A DNA stretch of 64,000 bases from LMUY01 sp964242215. GTDB lineage: Bacteria; Pseudomonadota; Alphaproteobacteria; Acetobacterales; Acetobacteraceae. Under the pieces are notes generated by a model, which searched no databases, was not told the DNA's origin, and saw only the letters and a program-made list of their open reading frames with translations. Each line of letters opens with the position of its first letter. Position 1 is the stretch's first letter. Below are positions 44,452-53,042 of the stretch, piece by piece. Made by a program: the position numbers and the translations under genes. The DNA lies in assembly GCA_964242215.1 (NCBI GenBank), contig CAXTCJ010000002.1, positions 1-64,000 on the forward strand. The letters run 5' to 3'.

Positions 44452-44823
44452 TTAGTCCAGCGGAAGATGACAAACGGCCTCGATATTATGTCCATCCGGA
44501 TCAAGGATAAAAGCTCCATAGTAATGCTGATGGTAGTGAGGGCGCAGACCTGGACCGCCGTTGTCAACGCCTCCGGCTAGTTGGGCTGCCTCATGGAAGC
44601 TAATGACATCCTCTCTAGACCGGCAGGTGAACGCCACGTGCACGCTGGTCTGCTGACCTCTGCGTTGACCAATCCAGAAGAAGGCCTTCTTCTCGGCCCC
44701 GTAGCCAGCAAAGCTCTCGCCCTCAGCATACAATCGGCTGATGCCGAGGACGGGCAACACCCGGTCGTAAAAGGCTTTTGCGCGCTCAATGTCGTTCACT
44801 CCGATCGTGACGTGATCCAGCAT
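44452..44823 (-). CDS. VOC-family (glyoxalase/bleomycin-resistance fold) protein
   Basis: From the ATG at 44823 the protein is 123 aa: MLDHVTIGVNDIERAKAFYD, then GAEKKAFFWIGQ, VHVAFTCRSREDVISFHEAA, and a terminal YYGAFILDPDGHNIEAVCH. These are the paired beta-alpha-beta-beta-beta units of the VOC superfamily, with metal ligands H4 and E/H near the C-terminus. An upstream start at 44883 is less likely because the fold begins at MLDHV. The substrate is unknown. Confidence 0.82.
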   Translation of the reverse strand: MLDHVTIGVNDIERAKAFYDRVLPVLGISRLYAEGESFAGYGAEKKAFFWIGQRRGQQTSVHVAFTCRSREDVISFHEAAQLAGGVDNGGPGLRPHYHQHYYGAFILDPDGHNIEAVCHLPLD

Positions 44824-44918
44824 CCTAACCGTCCCAAATGTCGCCTGAACCACCTTCACCGTAGCTTTGCCCGACGCTGTCAATCCCGTTCAGGATATTA
44901 ACCTGCTGCCACGGTTCC

Positions 44919-45953
44919 TCATGCAACTTGGTGGCGCCACGCGATAACGCCTTCCGTCCGTGCCCGCACCTCGGGCGACGCCAGGCAGGTAGCAACAGCC
45001 TCATACCCGGAGGCGCCTGGACGGGCGGTGACGAGTGTTGGCGGGTTGTGATTGGCGGGGCAAAGGATAATGGCCTCGTTGGTGCCCACGGCCTCCAAGT
45101 CCAGGATCGAGGAAGAGCGCGTGAGCAGGAAGAGGGGCCGCCCGCCAGGCCCACGGCCGCGCAGGTGAGCGATCAAGGCCTCTTGCGTCGCGCCATCCAG
45201 CCCTTGCTCCGGCATGTCTATGACCAGAATGGCCGGGCCATCTGCTTCCAGTTCGGCGAGCAGCGCGGTCAGCGCCGCCGATGCCGTGGCGCCGTCCCCG
45301 GTCAGCCAGGCCAGAATGTAATCAACCCGCGATTTTAGAGCCGGATCGGTGTCCAGTAGAGCCCGCGCCGCAGCGCCCTCGTCCACCAATCGGTCCAGGC
45401 CCACGAAGGCAGCGTCAGGAAGGGCCTCGGCCAGGCTTTGGGCCAGCCGCGTCTTGCCGCTTCCCAGCGGGCCGATGATGTAGGTGAGCGAACGGACGCC
45501 GCGCAACTCGAACCTTTCGCCACCCCACGGCCAGGGAAGGTCGAAGGCGGCGCTGGGCTCGGCGGCTGGCTCCAGGAGGCGCACCAACTCATCGGTAGCG
45601 GGGGCCCGGCCCTCGGCAAGTCCGACCCGCAGGCTACGGACCTTCTCGACAGCACTGGAAATCTGGTGAAGCTGGCCTTCGAGAACTGTCTGGTGCGCAG
45701 CCAAAGCCGCTTCCAGGCTGGCAGGGTCACCTTCCAGCACGCGCGCGATCTGGGCGAGGCTGAGGCCAAGTACACGCAGCGCTACCACTTCGGCGGCGCG
45801 GGCCATCTCGCCTGGACCATAGGCCCGCCACCCGGCACCAGTGCGGACCGAGGCCATAAGGCCGCGCTGCTCGTAGAGACGGAGAGCTTTGGGGGACACG
45901 CCAAGCCGCCTGGCGGCTTCGGACGGGCTAAGGAAGGGGGCGGAAAGGTTCAC
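44919..45953 (-). CDS. MerR-type HTH fused to a P-loop ATPase-like domain
   Basis: The N-terminal MerR HTH (SPSEAARRLGVSPKALRLYE, residues 9-28, and RVLGLSLAQIARVLEGD) is followed by a dimerisation helix (85-115). It then has an ABC-like nucleotide-binding domain with Walker A GPLGSGKT (161-168) and a hydrophobic strand ending in Asp, AILVIDMPEQGLDG. Classic MerR proteins carry a short effector domain here. A P-loop module suggests a nucleotide-dependent switch. The start is GTG 45953, with GAGGTGA upstream. Confidence 0.8.
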   Translation of the reverse strand: MNLSAPFLSPSEAARRLGVSPKALRLYEQRGLMASVRTGAGWRAYGPGEMARAAEVVALRVLGLSLAQIARVLEGDPASLEAALAAHQTVLEGQLHQISSAVEKVRSLRVGLAEGRAPATDELVRLLEPAAEPSAAFDLPWPWGGERFELRGVRSLTYIIGPLGSGKTRLAQSLAEALPDAAFVGLDRLVDEGAAARALLDTDPALKSRVDYILAWLTGDGATASAALTALLAELEADGPAILVIDMPEQGLDGATQEALIAHLRGRGPGGRPLFLLTRSSSILDLEAVGTNEAIILCPANHNPPTLVTARPGASGYEAVATCLASPEVRARTEGVIAWRHQVA

Positions 45954-46023
45954 GTATCACCTCGGTTGCTGACCGCCGTCCTTATCGGGGCGGTCCCAGG
46001 GGCCGGGTCAACTGGAAATGTGC

Positions 46024-46055
46024 GGTGTCCGCCGAACCAACAGTTGGCGGACACC
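46024..46055 (+). repeat. Dispersed cargo repeat, copy 2 (module 2 only)
   Basis: GGTGTCCGCC and GGCGGACACC form a perfect 10-bp inverted repeat around GAACCAACAGTT. This is the cleanest example of module 2. Confidence 0.65.
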
Positions 46056-46241
46056 CTGGCAGGTCCACTCTCGACCCCATCTCAGTCGTTCCCTTAGGAT
46101 GAACGAGAACCTATAACCGGGCGCCGCCAAGACGTCCCAGCCGGACGGCAACGGAGGCTTAAAATCGGTGGCGATCTTCACGCCTAGTCTGCCGTCGCGT
46201 TACCTTCGCGCGCAATACCAAGGGGTCTGACACTGCGCCGT

Positions 46242-46868
46242 TTGCCCAGCTTTCTCATCCTGCTGGTGTGCTGCCGGTGTGCCGCACTTCCTGTTGATCA
46301 TCCGCACACGGCCGAGGCACTCGTTCAAAATGCGGTCATTATCTACGAGCGGGATGAACTGCTACGGGAGGATTTCTATTCCAACGACAACCTGGAAAGG
46401 CGTTCCGGCGCTGCGACCGTAAAACGCTTGCGTTCGGAAAAGCCGCCGGGTGCAGACTGGAGCGAGCAGATTTACACGACGGACTTCAAGAATATGGAGC
46501 CGCCGACGACGGTTTGGCGGCCCGATCTCGACATTCCTCAAGTTCGCTTCGAGCCGCGGCGCGATGTGAAGGACGGTAAGATAGTCAGTGCGAGCCTCTC
46601 TGTGGTATTCCAGGCCGACTATGGGGGTACCCGCCGCAGCGTAATCGCTCCCCTTCTTGGACGGGCATGCCGAGAAGACAAGGACCGGGAATTTGACGAG
46701 TATATGGCCATCACAAGGGAGCTGTTTAATGCGCCGCTTGGCCATAGACGCCCAACAATCCTTTCCTGCAAAAGCGCGCGCAAAATGATGGTTTTGAAAT
46801 TCCAATTGGCTGAAGTCGGCGCCGATCCAATACTGCAAGACATACTAGTCTCTGAAGAAGCGAAGTAG
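46242..46868 (+). CDS. Exported hypothetical protein
   Basis: A TTG at 46242 opens a 208-aa protein with a signal-like N-terminus (SFLILLVCCRCAALPVDHPH). The mature part is hydrophilic and beta-rich (PTTVWRPDLDIPQVRFEPRR, KIVSASLSVVFQADYGGTRR), with a CREDKDREFDEYM segment. No family is recognised. The start is uncertain because no good ribosome-binding site is seen. Confidence 0.5.
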   Translation: MPSFLILLVCCRCAALPVDHPHTAEALVQNAVIIYERDELLREDFYSNDNLERRSGAATVKRLRSEKPPGADWSEQIYTTDFKNMEPPTTVWRPDLDIPQVRFEPRRDVKDGKIVSASLSVVFQADYGGTRRSVIAPLLGRACREDKDREFDEYMAITRELFNAPLGHRRPTILSCKSARKMMVLKFQLAEVGADPILQDILVSEEAK

Positions 46869-47174
46869 TCGGCTCTCGTGCTTTGGCAAAAAGTCCAGTT
46901 CTGATCACAAATCCTGAAAAGCGGACAGACTGCTAATTACCACCTACGTCATAGCTTGCCGGGTCAGTATCTTGCGGTACCCCGGCGTCGGAGTTCGCCC
47001 GTCCGTCAAACGACCCGCGACCGGACGGCTCGACCGCCAGGTCCGTCATAGCAACGTCAGGCGGACACTCGGCCATGATGGTCTTCTGTCGACCCGATAG
47101 CGGTCATCAATGGCTCGCAATACAAAGTAGCCTGACGCGATGGTCGTTGGCAGGGTTGATAGAAGGGCAAGGTG
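46869..47174. other. Intergenic region holding a dispersed repeat
   Basis: No gene is supported. The region contains a long form of the cargo repeat (46965-47068). Confidence 0.55.
46965..47068 (+). repeat. Dispersed cargo repeat, copy 3 (long form)
   Basis: It begins CAGTATCTTGCGGTACCCCG, which is also found at 56765 onward. It continues with module 1 (GTCCGTCAAACGACC, from 47001) and module 2, ending GGCGGACAC. Confidence 0.65.
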
Positions 47175-47531
47175 ATGGGATTGCTGTTTTTCATCGTCTT
47201 CGGTTGCATCGCTGGCGGATGTATCCTCAGTGTTCAGCATACGGTCGCAACGATGATGCTCCTTCCTTTCAATAGCCTGAAGGTCCGATACAGTATAGAC
47301 GCATACGTTTGGGCTGCGGATGCATCTAATTCGCTGCGGCGGCGCTACATAATAGGCAGCTGCTCCACCTCTCTGGCGCTCATTTCACTCGCATACTTCG
47401 CAGCCACCCACCAGCCGCAAACAGATCATACAAGGGGCGGAGTGGTCATTGCGATCGTGGGGGCAATATTTTTAACTGGCAATCTTGGCTGGAAGCTCCG
47501 GAGCACGGCCAGTAAACGACCTTCCAAGTAA
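47175..47531 (+). CDS. Small membrane protein
   Basis: This 118-aa protein starts at ATG 47175 after AAGGGCAAGG. It has a first transmembrane segment (LLFFIVFGCIAGGCILSV) and two more (YIIGSCSTSLALISLAYFAA, and VVIAIVGAIFLTGNLGW). Topology suggests three helices. Function unknown. Confidence 0.5.
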   Translation: MGLLFFIVFGCIAGGCILSVQHTVATMMLLPFNSLKVRYSIDAYVWAADASNSLRRRYIIGSCSTSLALISLAYFAATHQPQTDHTRGGVVIAIVGAIFLTGNLGWKLRSTASKRPSK

Positions 47532-47540
47532 ATACGGTGA

Positions 47541-47556
47541 GTGTCCGCTAACCACT
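47541..47556 (+). repeat. Dispersed cargo repeat, module 2 half, cut by IS1182
   Basis: GTGTCCGCTAACCACT resembles the start of module 2. The sequence is then interrupted by the IS1182-family element. Confidence 0.45.
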
Positions 47557-49091
47557 GATTGCGTTGAAAAAGGCGGTTGTAGCGGCGCGGCAGGGCTGAT
47601 TCAGTTCTCGGGGCAGTAACGAGGATTCGGCCATGATGGGCGAGCGAGCGATCCGGCAGGAAGCGCTGTTTTTTGGCTTCAACCTGGACGCGCACGTGCC
47701 CGCCGATCATCTGCTGCGCTCGATCGATCGCTTCGTTGAACTGTCCGACATCCGCCGCCAGCTTACGCCCTACTACAGCGCCATCGGCCGTCCCTCGATC
47801 GACCCCGAGTTGATGATCCGCATGCTCCTGATCGGCTACTGCTGCGGTATCCGCTCCGAGCGGCGCCTGTGCGAGGAGGTCCATCTCAACTTGGCATATC
47901 GCTGGTTCTGCCGCCTCGGGTTGACCGACGCAGTGCCGGACCACTCGACCTTCTCCAAGAACCGGCACGGACGATTTCGCGATAGCGATCTGCTGCGGCA
48001 GTTATTCGAGGCCACGGTCCGACGCTGCATGACGGAGGGTATCGTCAGTGGCCAGGGCTTTGCGGTGGACGCCAGCATGATCCGGGCCGATGCGCAGCGG
48101 CAGAAAGGCGTCACAAGCCGCGAGGAGTTGGACCCTGAGAACCCCACCCGAGCCGTCACCGAATATCTGGCCGTGCTGGACGATGCCGCGTTCGGCGCGG
48201 CGACCGCGGTCGTACCCAAGTTCATCTCGCCGACCGACCCGGCCGCGCGTTGGACCGCGGCCGCCGGTGGTCCGGCAGCCTATGCCTATTGCGACAACTA
48301 CCTAATCGACGTGCAGCACGCCGTTATCGTGGACGTGGAAGCCACCACTGCTGTGCGCCAGGCGGAGGTCGGTGCCGCACAGACTATGCTCACCCGCACC
48401 GCCGACCGGTTCGGCCTATGGCCCGAGCGCCTGATCGCCGATACCGGCTATGGCTCGGCGGCCATGCTCAACTGGCTGGTGCATGAGCAGGGAATCGAAC
48501 CGCACATCCCGGTGTTCGACAAGTCGACCCGCAAGGACGGCACCTTCAGCCGATCCGACTTCGCCTACAATCATCAGGGCGACTTCTACATATGCCCTAA
48601 CGGCAAGGAACTGCGGCAATACCGCCGCCAGTTCGAGCAGCCGCGAGTGGGCATCGATCCTGAAGGCCTCATGCGCTATCGAGCCAGCATGCGCGATTGT
48701 GGTCCTTGTCCGCTGAAGGAACGCTGTTGTCCCAGGCAGCCTGCCCGCAAGGTTTTACGGTCCATCCATGAGGGCGCCCGGGATCTAGCGCGCAGCATCG
48801 CCGAGACTGACGCATACGTGGCTTCGCGGCGCGAGCGAAAGAAAGTCGAGATGCTGTTTGCCCATCTCAAGCGCATCCTGCGGCTGGACCGACTACGCCT
48901 TCGAGGACCCTGCGGCGCCCGCGATGAGTTCCACCTCGCCGCTGCCGCCCAGAACCTCCGCAAGCTGGCCAAACTAAAGCCAATGACGGCGCCAGCGGCC
49001 GCAATACGTTGAAAGGCCGCAGCACGACCGCCTGCCAGCAGGCACCAGCGCCTCTCAGCCGAAAACCAAATCAGCCTTTTTCAACGCAATC
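47557..49091 (+). mobile_element. IS1182-family insertion sequence
   Basis: Terminal inverted repeats GATTGCGTTGAAAAAGGC start at 47557 and, inverted, end at 49091. They are flanked by the 4-bp direct repeat CACT (47553-47556 and 49092-49095). The single transposase gene is intact. Length 1535 bp. Confidence 0.88.
47633..49012 (+). CDS. IS1182-family transposase
   Basis: This 459-aa DDE transposase has the N-terminal IS1182 block FGFNLDAHVPADHLLRSIDR, then RPSIDPELMIRMLLIGYCCG, DHSTFSKNRHGRF and the first Asp in GFAVDASMIRADAQR. RLIADTGYGSAAMLNWLV carries the second Asp, and the C-terminus has a Cys-rich block (CGPCPLKERCCP) followed by RRERKKVEMLFAHLKRILRL with the Glu. All key residues are present and the gene is probably functional. 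Confidence 0.94.
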   Translation: MMGERAIRQEALFFGFNLDAHVPADHLLRSIDRFVELSDIRRQLTPYYSAIGRPSIDPELMIRMLLIGYCCGIRSERRLCEEVHLNLAYRWFCRLGLTDAVPDHSTFSKNRHGRFRDSDLLRQLFEATVRRCMTEGIVSGQGFAVDASMIRADAQRQKGVTSREELDPENPTRAVTEYLAVLDDAAFGAATAVVPKFISPTDPAARWTAAAGGPAAYAYCDNYLIDVQHAVIVDVEATTAVRQAEVGAAQTMLTRTADRFGLWPERLIADTGYGSAAMLNWLVHEQGIEPHIPVFDKSTRKDGTFSRSDFAYNHQGDFYICPNGKELRQYRRQFEQPRVGIDPEGLMRYRASMRDCGPCPLKERCCPRQPARKVLRSIHEGARDLARSIAETDAYVASRRERKKVEMLFAHLKRILRLDRLRLRGPCGARDEFHLAAAAQNLRKLAKLKPMTAPAAAIR

Positions 49092-49106
49092 CACTCAAAG
49101 CAGCGG

Positions 49107-49140
49107 TAGGCGTCCAGAAAACCAACGATTGGCGGGCACC
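49107..49140 (+). repeat. Dispersed cargo repeat, module 2, right of IS1182
   Basis: GCGTCCAGAAAACCAACGA followed by TTGGCGGGCACC is a diverged module 2 with an imperfect inverted repeat. Confidence 0.5.
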
Positions 49141-49334
49141 GCGCCAGGTGCGAGCTGGTTGCAAGGCCACGGCGGTTCCTCTACAAACCACGGCACATCA
49201 AGAGTTGGGCAGACGCCCAACGCCAACCTGCTCCCCGAGCAAGGTGGCGCCCCCGCAAGGGGGGATGTGGCCAGGCCGGCAATTATACGGGCTAAGCTGC
49301 AGCGTCTGTTCTCCTCTGCAACGAGGGCGAACGC

Positions 49335-50645
49335 ATGACCACAGATCTCTCCCATGACATCGGCGCAGGCGCCGACCATGCACCGACGATTTCTACTCGA
49401 ATCCTGCATGCGGATCGGATTGCGGACGTTGGCCATGGGGCCGTGCATGCTCCCATGCACACAAGCGTGCTCTATGGCTATGGGTCTGCGCAGGAGCTTC
49501 AGGAGGTGTTTCAGGGCCACAAGCCCGGGTTCACCTATGCGCGTCAGGGCAACCCTACTAACGCCGCGCTGGAAGCCAAGCTCAACCTGCTGGAGGAGGC
49601 GCGCGCCACCATCTGTTTCTCAACGGGCATGGCGGCGATCTCGGCCACGTTCTTCGCCCTGTTGCGTGCCGGCGATCATGTGGTGAGCAGCCGTTATGTG
49701 TTCGGCAACACCGTGGGCGTGCTCCGGACGCTCGAAGGCTTTGGGTTGGAGGTCAGCTATGTCGACTCCACCGATGCCTCTCAGGTCGCGGCAGCGCTGC
49801 GACCTAACACCAGGCTCGTATTTGTGGAGACGATCGCCAATCCGCGCACTCAAGTAGCGGATCTTGCCGCGATCGGCGATCTTTGCCGCCGAAAGGAAGT
49901 GGTCTTCATCGTCGACAACACGATGACCACGCCTGAGCTATTCAAGCCACGGGCGGTCGGCGCCAGCCTGGTGATCAACTCCCTCACCAAGGGCATAGCC
50001 GGGCATGCTGACGCCATGGGCGGGGCTGTGAGCGACACGGGCCTGTTCGACTGGCGCGCGTTTCCCAACATCGATCCGCTCTACCGGACCGGTGATTCGG
50101 CCAACTGGGGCGCAGTGCAGATACGACGGAAGGGACTGCGAGACCTTGGCGCCGCGCTGCGACCGGAGGACGCGCATCGCATCGGCCTGGGCGCGGAAAC
50201 CCTCCGGCTTCGCATCACGCAGACCAACGCCAACGCCGTCGCCCTTGCGCATTGGCTACAGGCCCAGCCGCAAGTGGCCAATGTCTATTATCCCGGCTTG
50301 GCCTCTCATCCCCAGCACAGGCGCGCAACCGAGTTGTTCGGCGGCCGCTATGGCGCGCTACTCAGTTTCAACCTGACGGACGCAGACGACACATTGAGGG
50401 TTCTTGATGCCCTCAGGATCGTCGTGCTTTCAACTCACCTTGCGGACAACCGGACGCTGGCGATCCCGGTTGCGTCCACGATCTTTTTCGAGCTGGGGGA
50501 GCCGGGTCTGGCAGAGATGGGCATAAGCCCGGGCCTTGTCCGCCTATCTGTGGGTATCGAAGATGTTCGGGACCTGACCGCCGATTTCGCACAGGCCCTA
50601 GGTCGGTCAGGGGCGATTACCGGACGAGCCGTTGGAGCAGCTTGA
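49335..50645 (+). CDS. Cystathionine gamma-synthase-family PLP enzyme
   Basis: This 436-aa PLP lyase/transferase has FTYARQGNPTNAALEAKLNL near the N-terminus, the cofactor region FSTGMAAISATFFALLRAGD, Asp194 in VDNTMTTPELF and the PLP lysine K219 in NSLTKGIAGHADAMGG. The C-terminus SPGLVRLSVGIEDVRDL is typical. Family members make or break C-S bonds of cystathionine, homocysteine or methionine. The exact reaction is not deducible. The stop overlaps the metallophosphoesterase start (TGATG), so the two are co-translated. Confidence 0.88.
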   Translation: MTTDLSHDIGAGADHAPTISTRILHADRIADVGHGAVHAPMHTSVLYGYGSAQELQEVFQGHKPGFTYARQGNPTNAALEAKLNLLEEARATICFSTGMAAISATFFALLRAGDHVVSSRYVFGNTVGVLRTLEGFGLEVSYVDSTDASQVAAALRPNTRLVFVETIANPRTQVADLAAIGDLCRRKEVVFIVDNTMTTPELFKPRAVGASLVINSLTKGIAGHADAMGGAVSDTGLFDWRAFPNIDPLYRTGDSANWGAVQIRRKGLRDLGAALRPEDAHRIGLGAETLRLRITQTNANAVALAHWLQAQPQVANVYYPGLASHPQHRRATELFGGRYGALLSFNLTDADDTLRVLDALRIVVLSTHLADNRTLAIPVASTIFFELGEPGLAEMGISPGLVRLSVGIEDVRDLTADFAQALGRSGAITGRAVGAA

Positions 50646-51385
50646 TGCGCGTCGCCGTCCTTGCCGACGCACATGGCAATCTGCTCGCCCTCGAAGCCGT
50701 CCTTGCCGACCTACGCGCCAAGGCTGCACCCGATCTGCTCGTGAACCTGGGCGACTTGTTCACCGGCCCCTTCGACCCTTCCGGCAGCGCCGACGTGCAG
50801 ATCGGCCTGGGGTGCCCGACCCTGGCCGGCAACCACGAGCGCAACCTGCTGGAAGGCGATGACACCAGCCCCTCCGTCGCCTTTGCACGGCCTCGTCTGT
50901 CGGCAGCTCACCTGGACTGGATCAAGGCCCTGCCCAAGACGCTGCGGTTCATGGATGATGAGGTATTCGCCTGTCATGGCAGCCCGGCGGGCGGCGATCT
51001 CGATTATCTACTCGAAGACGTAGAGAGCGGTCGGCCGCTTCTTGCTTCCGAGAGCGCAATCAGGCGCCGGCTAGAGGGCATTGGCCCCGCACGCCTGGTC
51101 CTATGCGGCCATACGCACATGCCGCGCGTCGTCCAGGTTGGTGAGGTGCTTGTAGTCAATCCAGGCAGCATCGGAATGCCGGCCTACGCTGACGACAGCC
51201 CGGTTCCGCACGCAATCGAGACCGGCACGCCGCACGCCCGCTATGCCGTGGTCACGCGAGTGCCGGGTGGAAGGTGGTCGGCCGAGCTGCACGCCGTCGC
51301 CTACGATTGGGACCAAGCCGCGCAACAGGCACAAGTGAATGGTAAGCGGTCCGTCGCCCGCTGGACGGCAACGGGGCGGGCATAA
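50645..51385 (+). CDS. Metallophosphoesterase (YfcE/DR1281-type)
   Basis: This 246-aa protein carries the metallophosphatase ligands in order: DAHGN (7-11), LVNLGDLFTG, TLAGNHERN, ACHGSPAGG, then LVLCGHTHMPRVV and VVNPGSIGMP. These chelate a dinuclear metal centre. The substrate is a phosphodiester or phosphomonoester and cannot be named. It is coupled to the PLP enzyme. Confidence 0.88.
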   Translation: MRVAVLADAHGNLLALEAVLADLRAKAAPDLLVNLGDLFTGPFDPSGSADVQIGLGCPTLAGNHERNLLEGDDTSPSVAFARPRLSAAHLDWIKALPKTLRFMDDEVFACHGSPAGGDLDYLLEDVESGRPLLASESAIRRRLEGIGPARLVLCGHTHMPRVVQVGEVLVVNPGSIGMPAYADDSPVPHAIETGTPHARYAVVTRVPGGRWSAELHAVAYDWDQAAQQAQVNGKRSVARWTATGRA

Positions 51386-51390
51386 CGGGT

Positions 51391-51452
51391 GTCCGTCAAA
51401 CGACCCCCGACCGGACGGATACCGTCCGCCAAGGGAACAATAGGCGGACATC
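51391..51452 (+). repeat. Dispersed cargo repeat, copy 5
   Basis: Module 1 GTCCGTCAAACGACC ... GACCGGACGG and module 2 GTCCGCCAAGG ... GGCGGACAT lie between the metallophosphoesterase and the DapD-like gene. Confidence 0.65.
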
Positions 51453-51569
51453 CAGTCAGCCCAGGTGTGTGGAGGACCAAAGCAACTTCCTCTATGAACT
51501 GACACCCATCCACCCTGGGCAACTTGGGGACATGCCGGCACACTACGTTCTCACGTCGGAGCGAAGGTC

Positions 51570-52556
51570 ATGCTGGCTGGGGCGACAATCGAGGGACTAG
51601 GTGCGGTTGGGCATGGCCTGGCCACGGTCGCGAACAATGGCACCGTCTTGGACACCTGGTATCCTGCACCGGAAATCGGGGTGGCAACCGGTCCGGCGAG
51701 CACGGTTGCCTTGACCCCCGAACAGGTAGGATCAGCCCTTGGTGCCGCATCCATGGCCTGTATCCGCGCTGACCCGCGCCGTGCCGTTGCCATCGTCGCA
51801 GTCCGCACAAGCATCGAGGACTTGGCGCAGCCACCGCGCGATGCCCACGACGTGTACCTGCGCCTGCACCTGCTTAGCCATCGCCTTGTCCGCCCGCACG
51901 GGGCCAACCTGGATAGCATGTTCTCCCTGCTCGCGAACGTGGCATGGACCTCGCTCGGGCCGTGCCTACCCGAGCAGGTCGAGGCCCTGCGATGGGAGGC
52001 GCGCGCTGCCGGGCTCACGCTTGAGGTCCGCAGCATCGACAAGCTGCCGCGCATGACGGACTACGTGGTGCCAGCGGGTGTGCGGATCGCAGACGCCAAC
52101 CGAGTGCGGCTGGGCGCGTATCTCGGAGAGGGCACGACCGTGCTGCACGAGGGCTTTTGCAACTTCAACGCCGGCACTCTGGGGACGTCCATGGTGGAGG
52201 GGCGTATCAGCGCGGGCGTCGTGGTCGGCAACGGCACCGACGTTGGCGGCGGCGCCTCCATCATGGGCGTCCTCTCCGGCGGCGGGAAGCAGGTCGTGTC
52301 CATCGGGGAACGCTGCCTGCTAGGCGCTAACTCCGGAACTGGGATTGCGCTTGGCGACGACTGCATCGTCGAAGCGGGCTGCTACGTGACGGCTGGAACG
52401 CTGGTCAAGCAGCCCTCCGGTGAGGTCGTGAAGGCCGTCGAGCTTTCCGGCAAGTCGCACATCCTGTTCCGGCGGCATTCGCAGACCGGAGCCGTCGAGG
52501 CGGTCCCGCGCAACAGACCGTGGGGCAGCCTCAATCCCGCCCTGCACGCCGCGTAG
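51570..52556 (+). CDS. Actinobacterial-type DapD (tetrahydrodipicolinate N-succinyltransferase-like)
   Basis: This 328-aa left-handed beta-helix acyltransferase matches the Mycobacterium-type DapD from the N-terminal VGHGLATVANNGTVLDTWYP and VYLRLHLLSHRLVRPHGANL to the helix DYVVPAGVRIADANRVRLGA, then GTLGTSMVEGRISAGVVVGN and GGASIMGVLSGGGKQ. The C-terminus has FRRHSQTGAVE. The form is normally found in actinomycetes, which suggests transfer. In lysine synthesis it succinylates tetrahydrodipicolinate. Here the clustered DapF-like and GNAT genes suggest a specialised use. Confidence 0.88.
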   Translation: MLAGATIEGLGAVGHGLATVANNGTVLDTWYPAPEIGVATGPASTVALTPEQVGSALGAASMACIRADPRRAVAIVAVRTSIEDLAQPPRDAHDVYLRLHLLSHRLVRPHGANLDSMFSLLANVAWTSLGPCLPEQVEALRWEARAAGLTLEVRSIDKLPRMTDYVVPAGVRIADANRVRLGAYLGEGTTVLHEGFCNFNAGTLGTSMVEGRISAGVVVGNGTDVGGGASIMGVLSGGGKQVVSIGERCLLGANSGTGIALGDDCIVEAGCYVTAGTLVKQPSGEVVKAVELSGKSHILFRRHSQTGAVEAVPRNRPWGSLNPALHAA

Positions 52557-53020
52557 TGCCGGACCACGCTTTGGCGGCACCCCTGATCCGGCAGGTTGTA
52601 GAAACCGACCGCGATGCCTGGCGCCAGCTTTGGGGCGAGTTCTGCCGCTTCTACGGGGTGCAGCTTGCCGAGCGGGTGACTGACGCCACCTGGTCGCGGA
52701 TCGCCTCGGGCCGCGGGCCGATCTTCGGCTTGGTTGCGGAGGACCGGGTGGGCACGTTGCTGGGCTTCTGCCACTACGTATGCCATCCGAACACGTGGAG
52801 CGATCAGACGGTCTGCTACCTGGAAGACCTCTACGTCAGCCAAGGTGCACGCCGGACCGGGTTGGCGACGCGGTTCATATCCGTCTTGACCGACCTCGGT
52901 CGCCAAGAGGGCTGGTATCGGCTTTACTGGATCACGAACGCAGATAACGTACCGGCGCGCAAGGCGTATGACCAGGTCGCCAAGAGGACCGACCACATGC
53001 GCTACGAAATCATGTTCTGA
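52556..53020 (+). CDS. GNAT-family N-acetyltransferase
   Basis: A GTG at 52556 overlaps the DapD-like stop by 1 bp. The 154-aa product has the GNAT core: LGFCHYVCHPNTW, CYLEDLYVSQGARRTGLATR with the acetyl-CoA pyrophosphate loop (ARRTGLA), then RLYWITNADNVPARKAYDQV. The acceptor is an amine. It is co-transcribed with the DapD-like gene and converges on the DapF-like gene. Confidence 0.85.
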   Translation: MPDHALAAPLIRQVVETDRDAWRQLWGEFCRFYGVQLAERVTDATWSRIASGRGPIFGLVAEDRVGTLLGFCHYVCHPNTWSDQTVCYLEDLYVSQGARRTGLATRFISVLTDLGRQEGWYRLYWITNADNVPARKAYDQVAKRTDHMRYEIMF

Positions 53021-53042
53021 CGCGCGAAGCCTCTTGCCAGGC

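Noticed and set aside
45486..45495. Motif-like CGTTCGCTCA on the minus strand
   Set aside because: It is inside the MerR-P-loop coding region with no start codon at the right distance. One mismatch is expected by chance in high-GC DNA.
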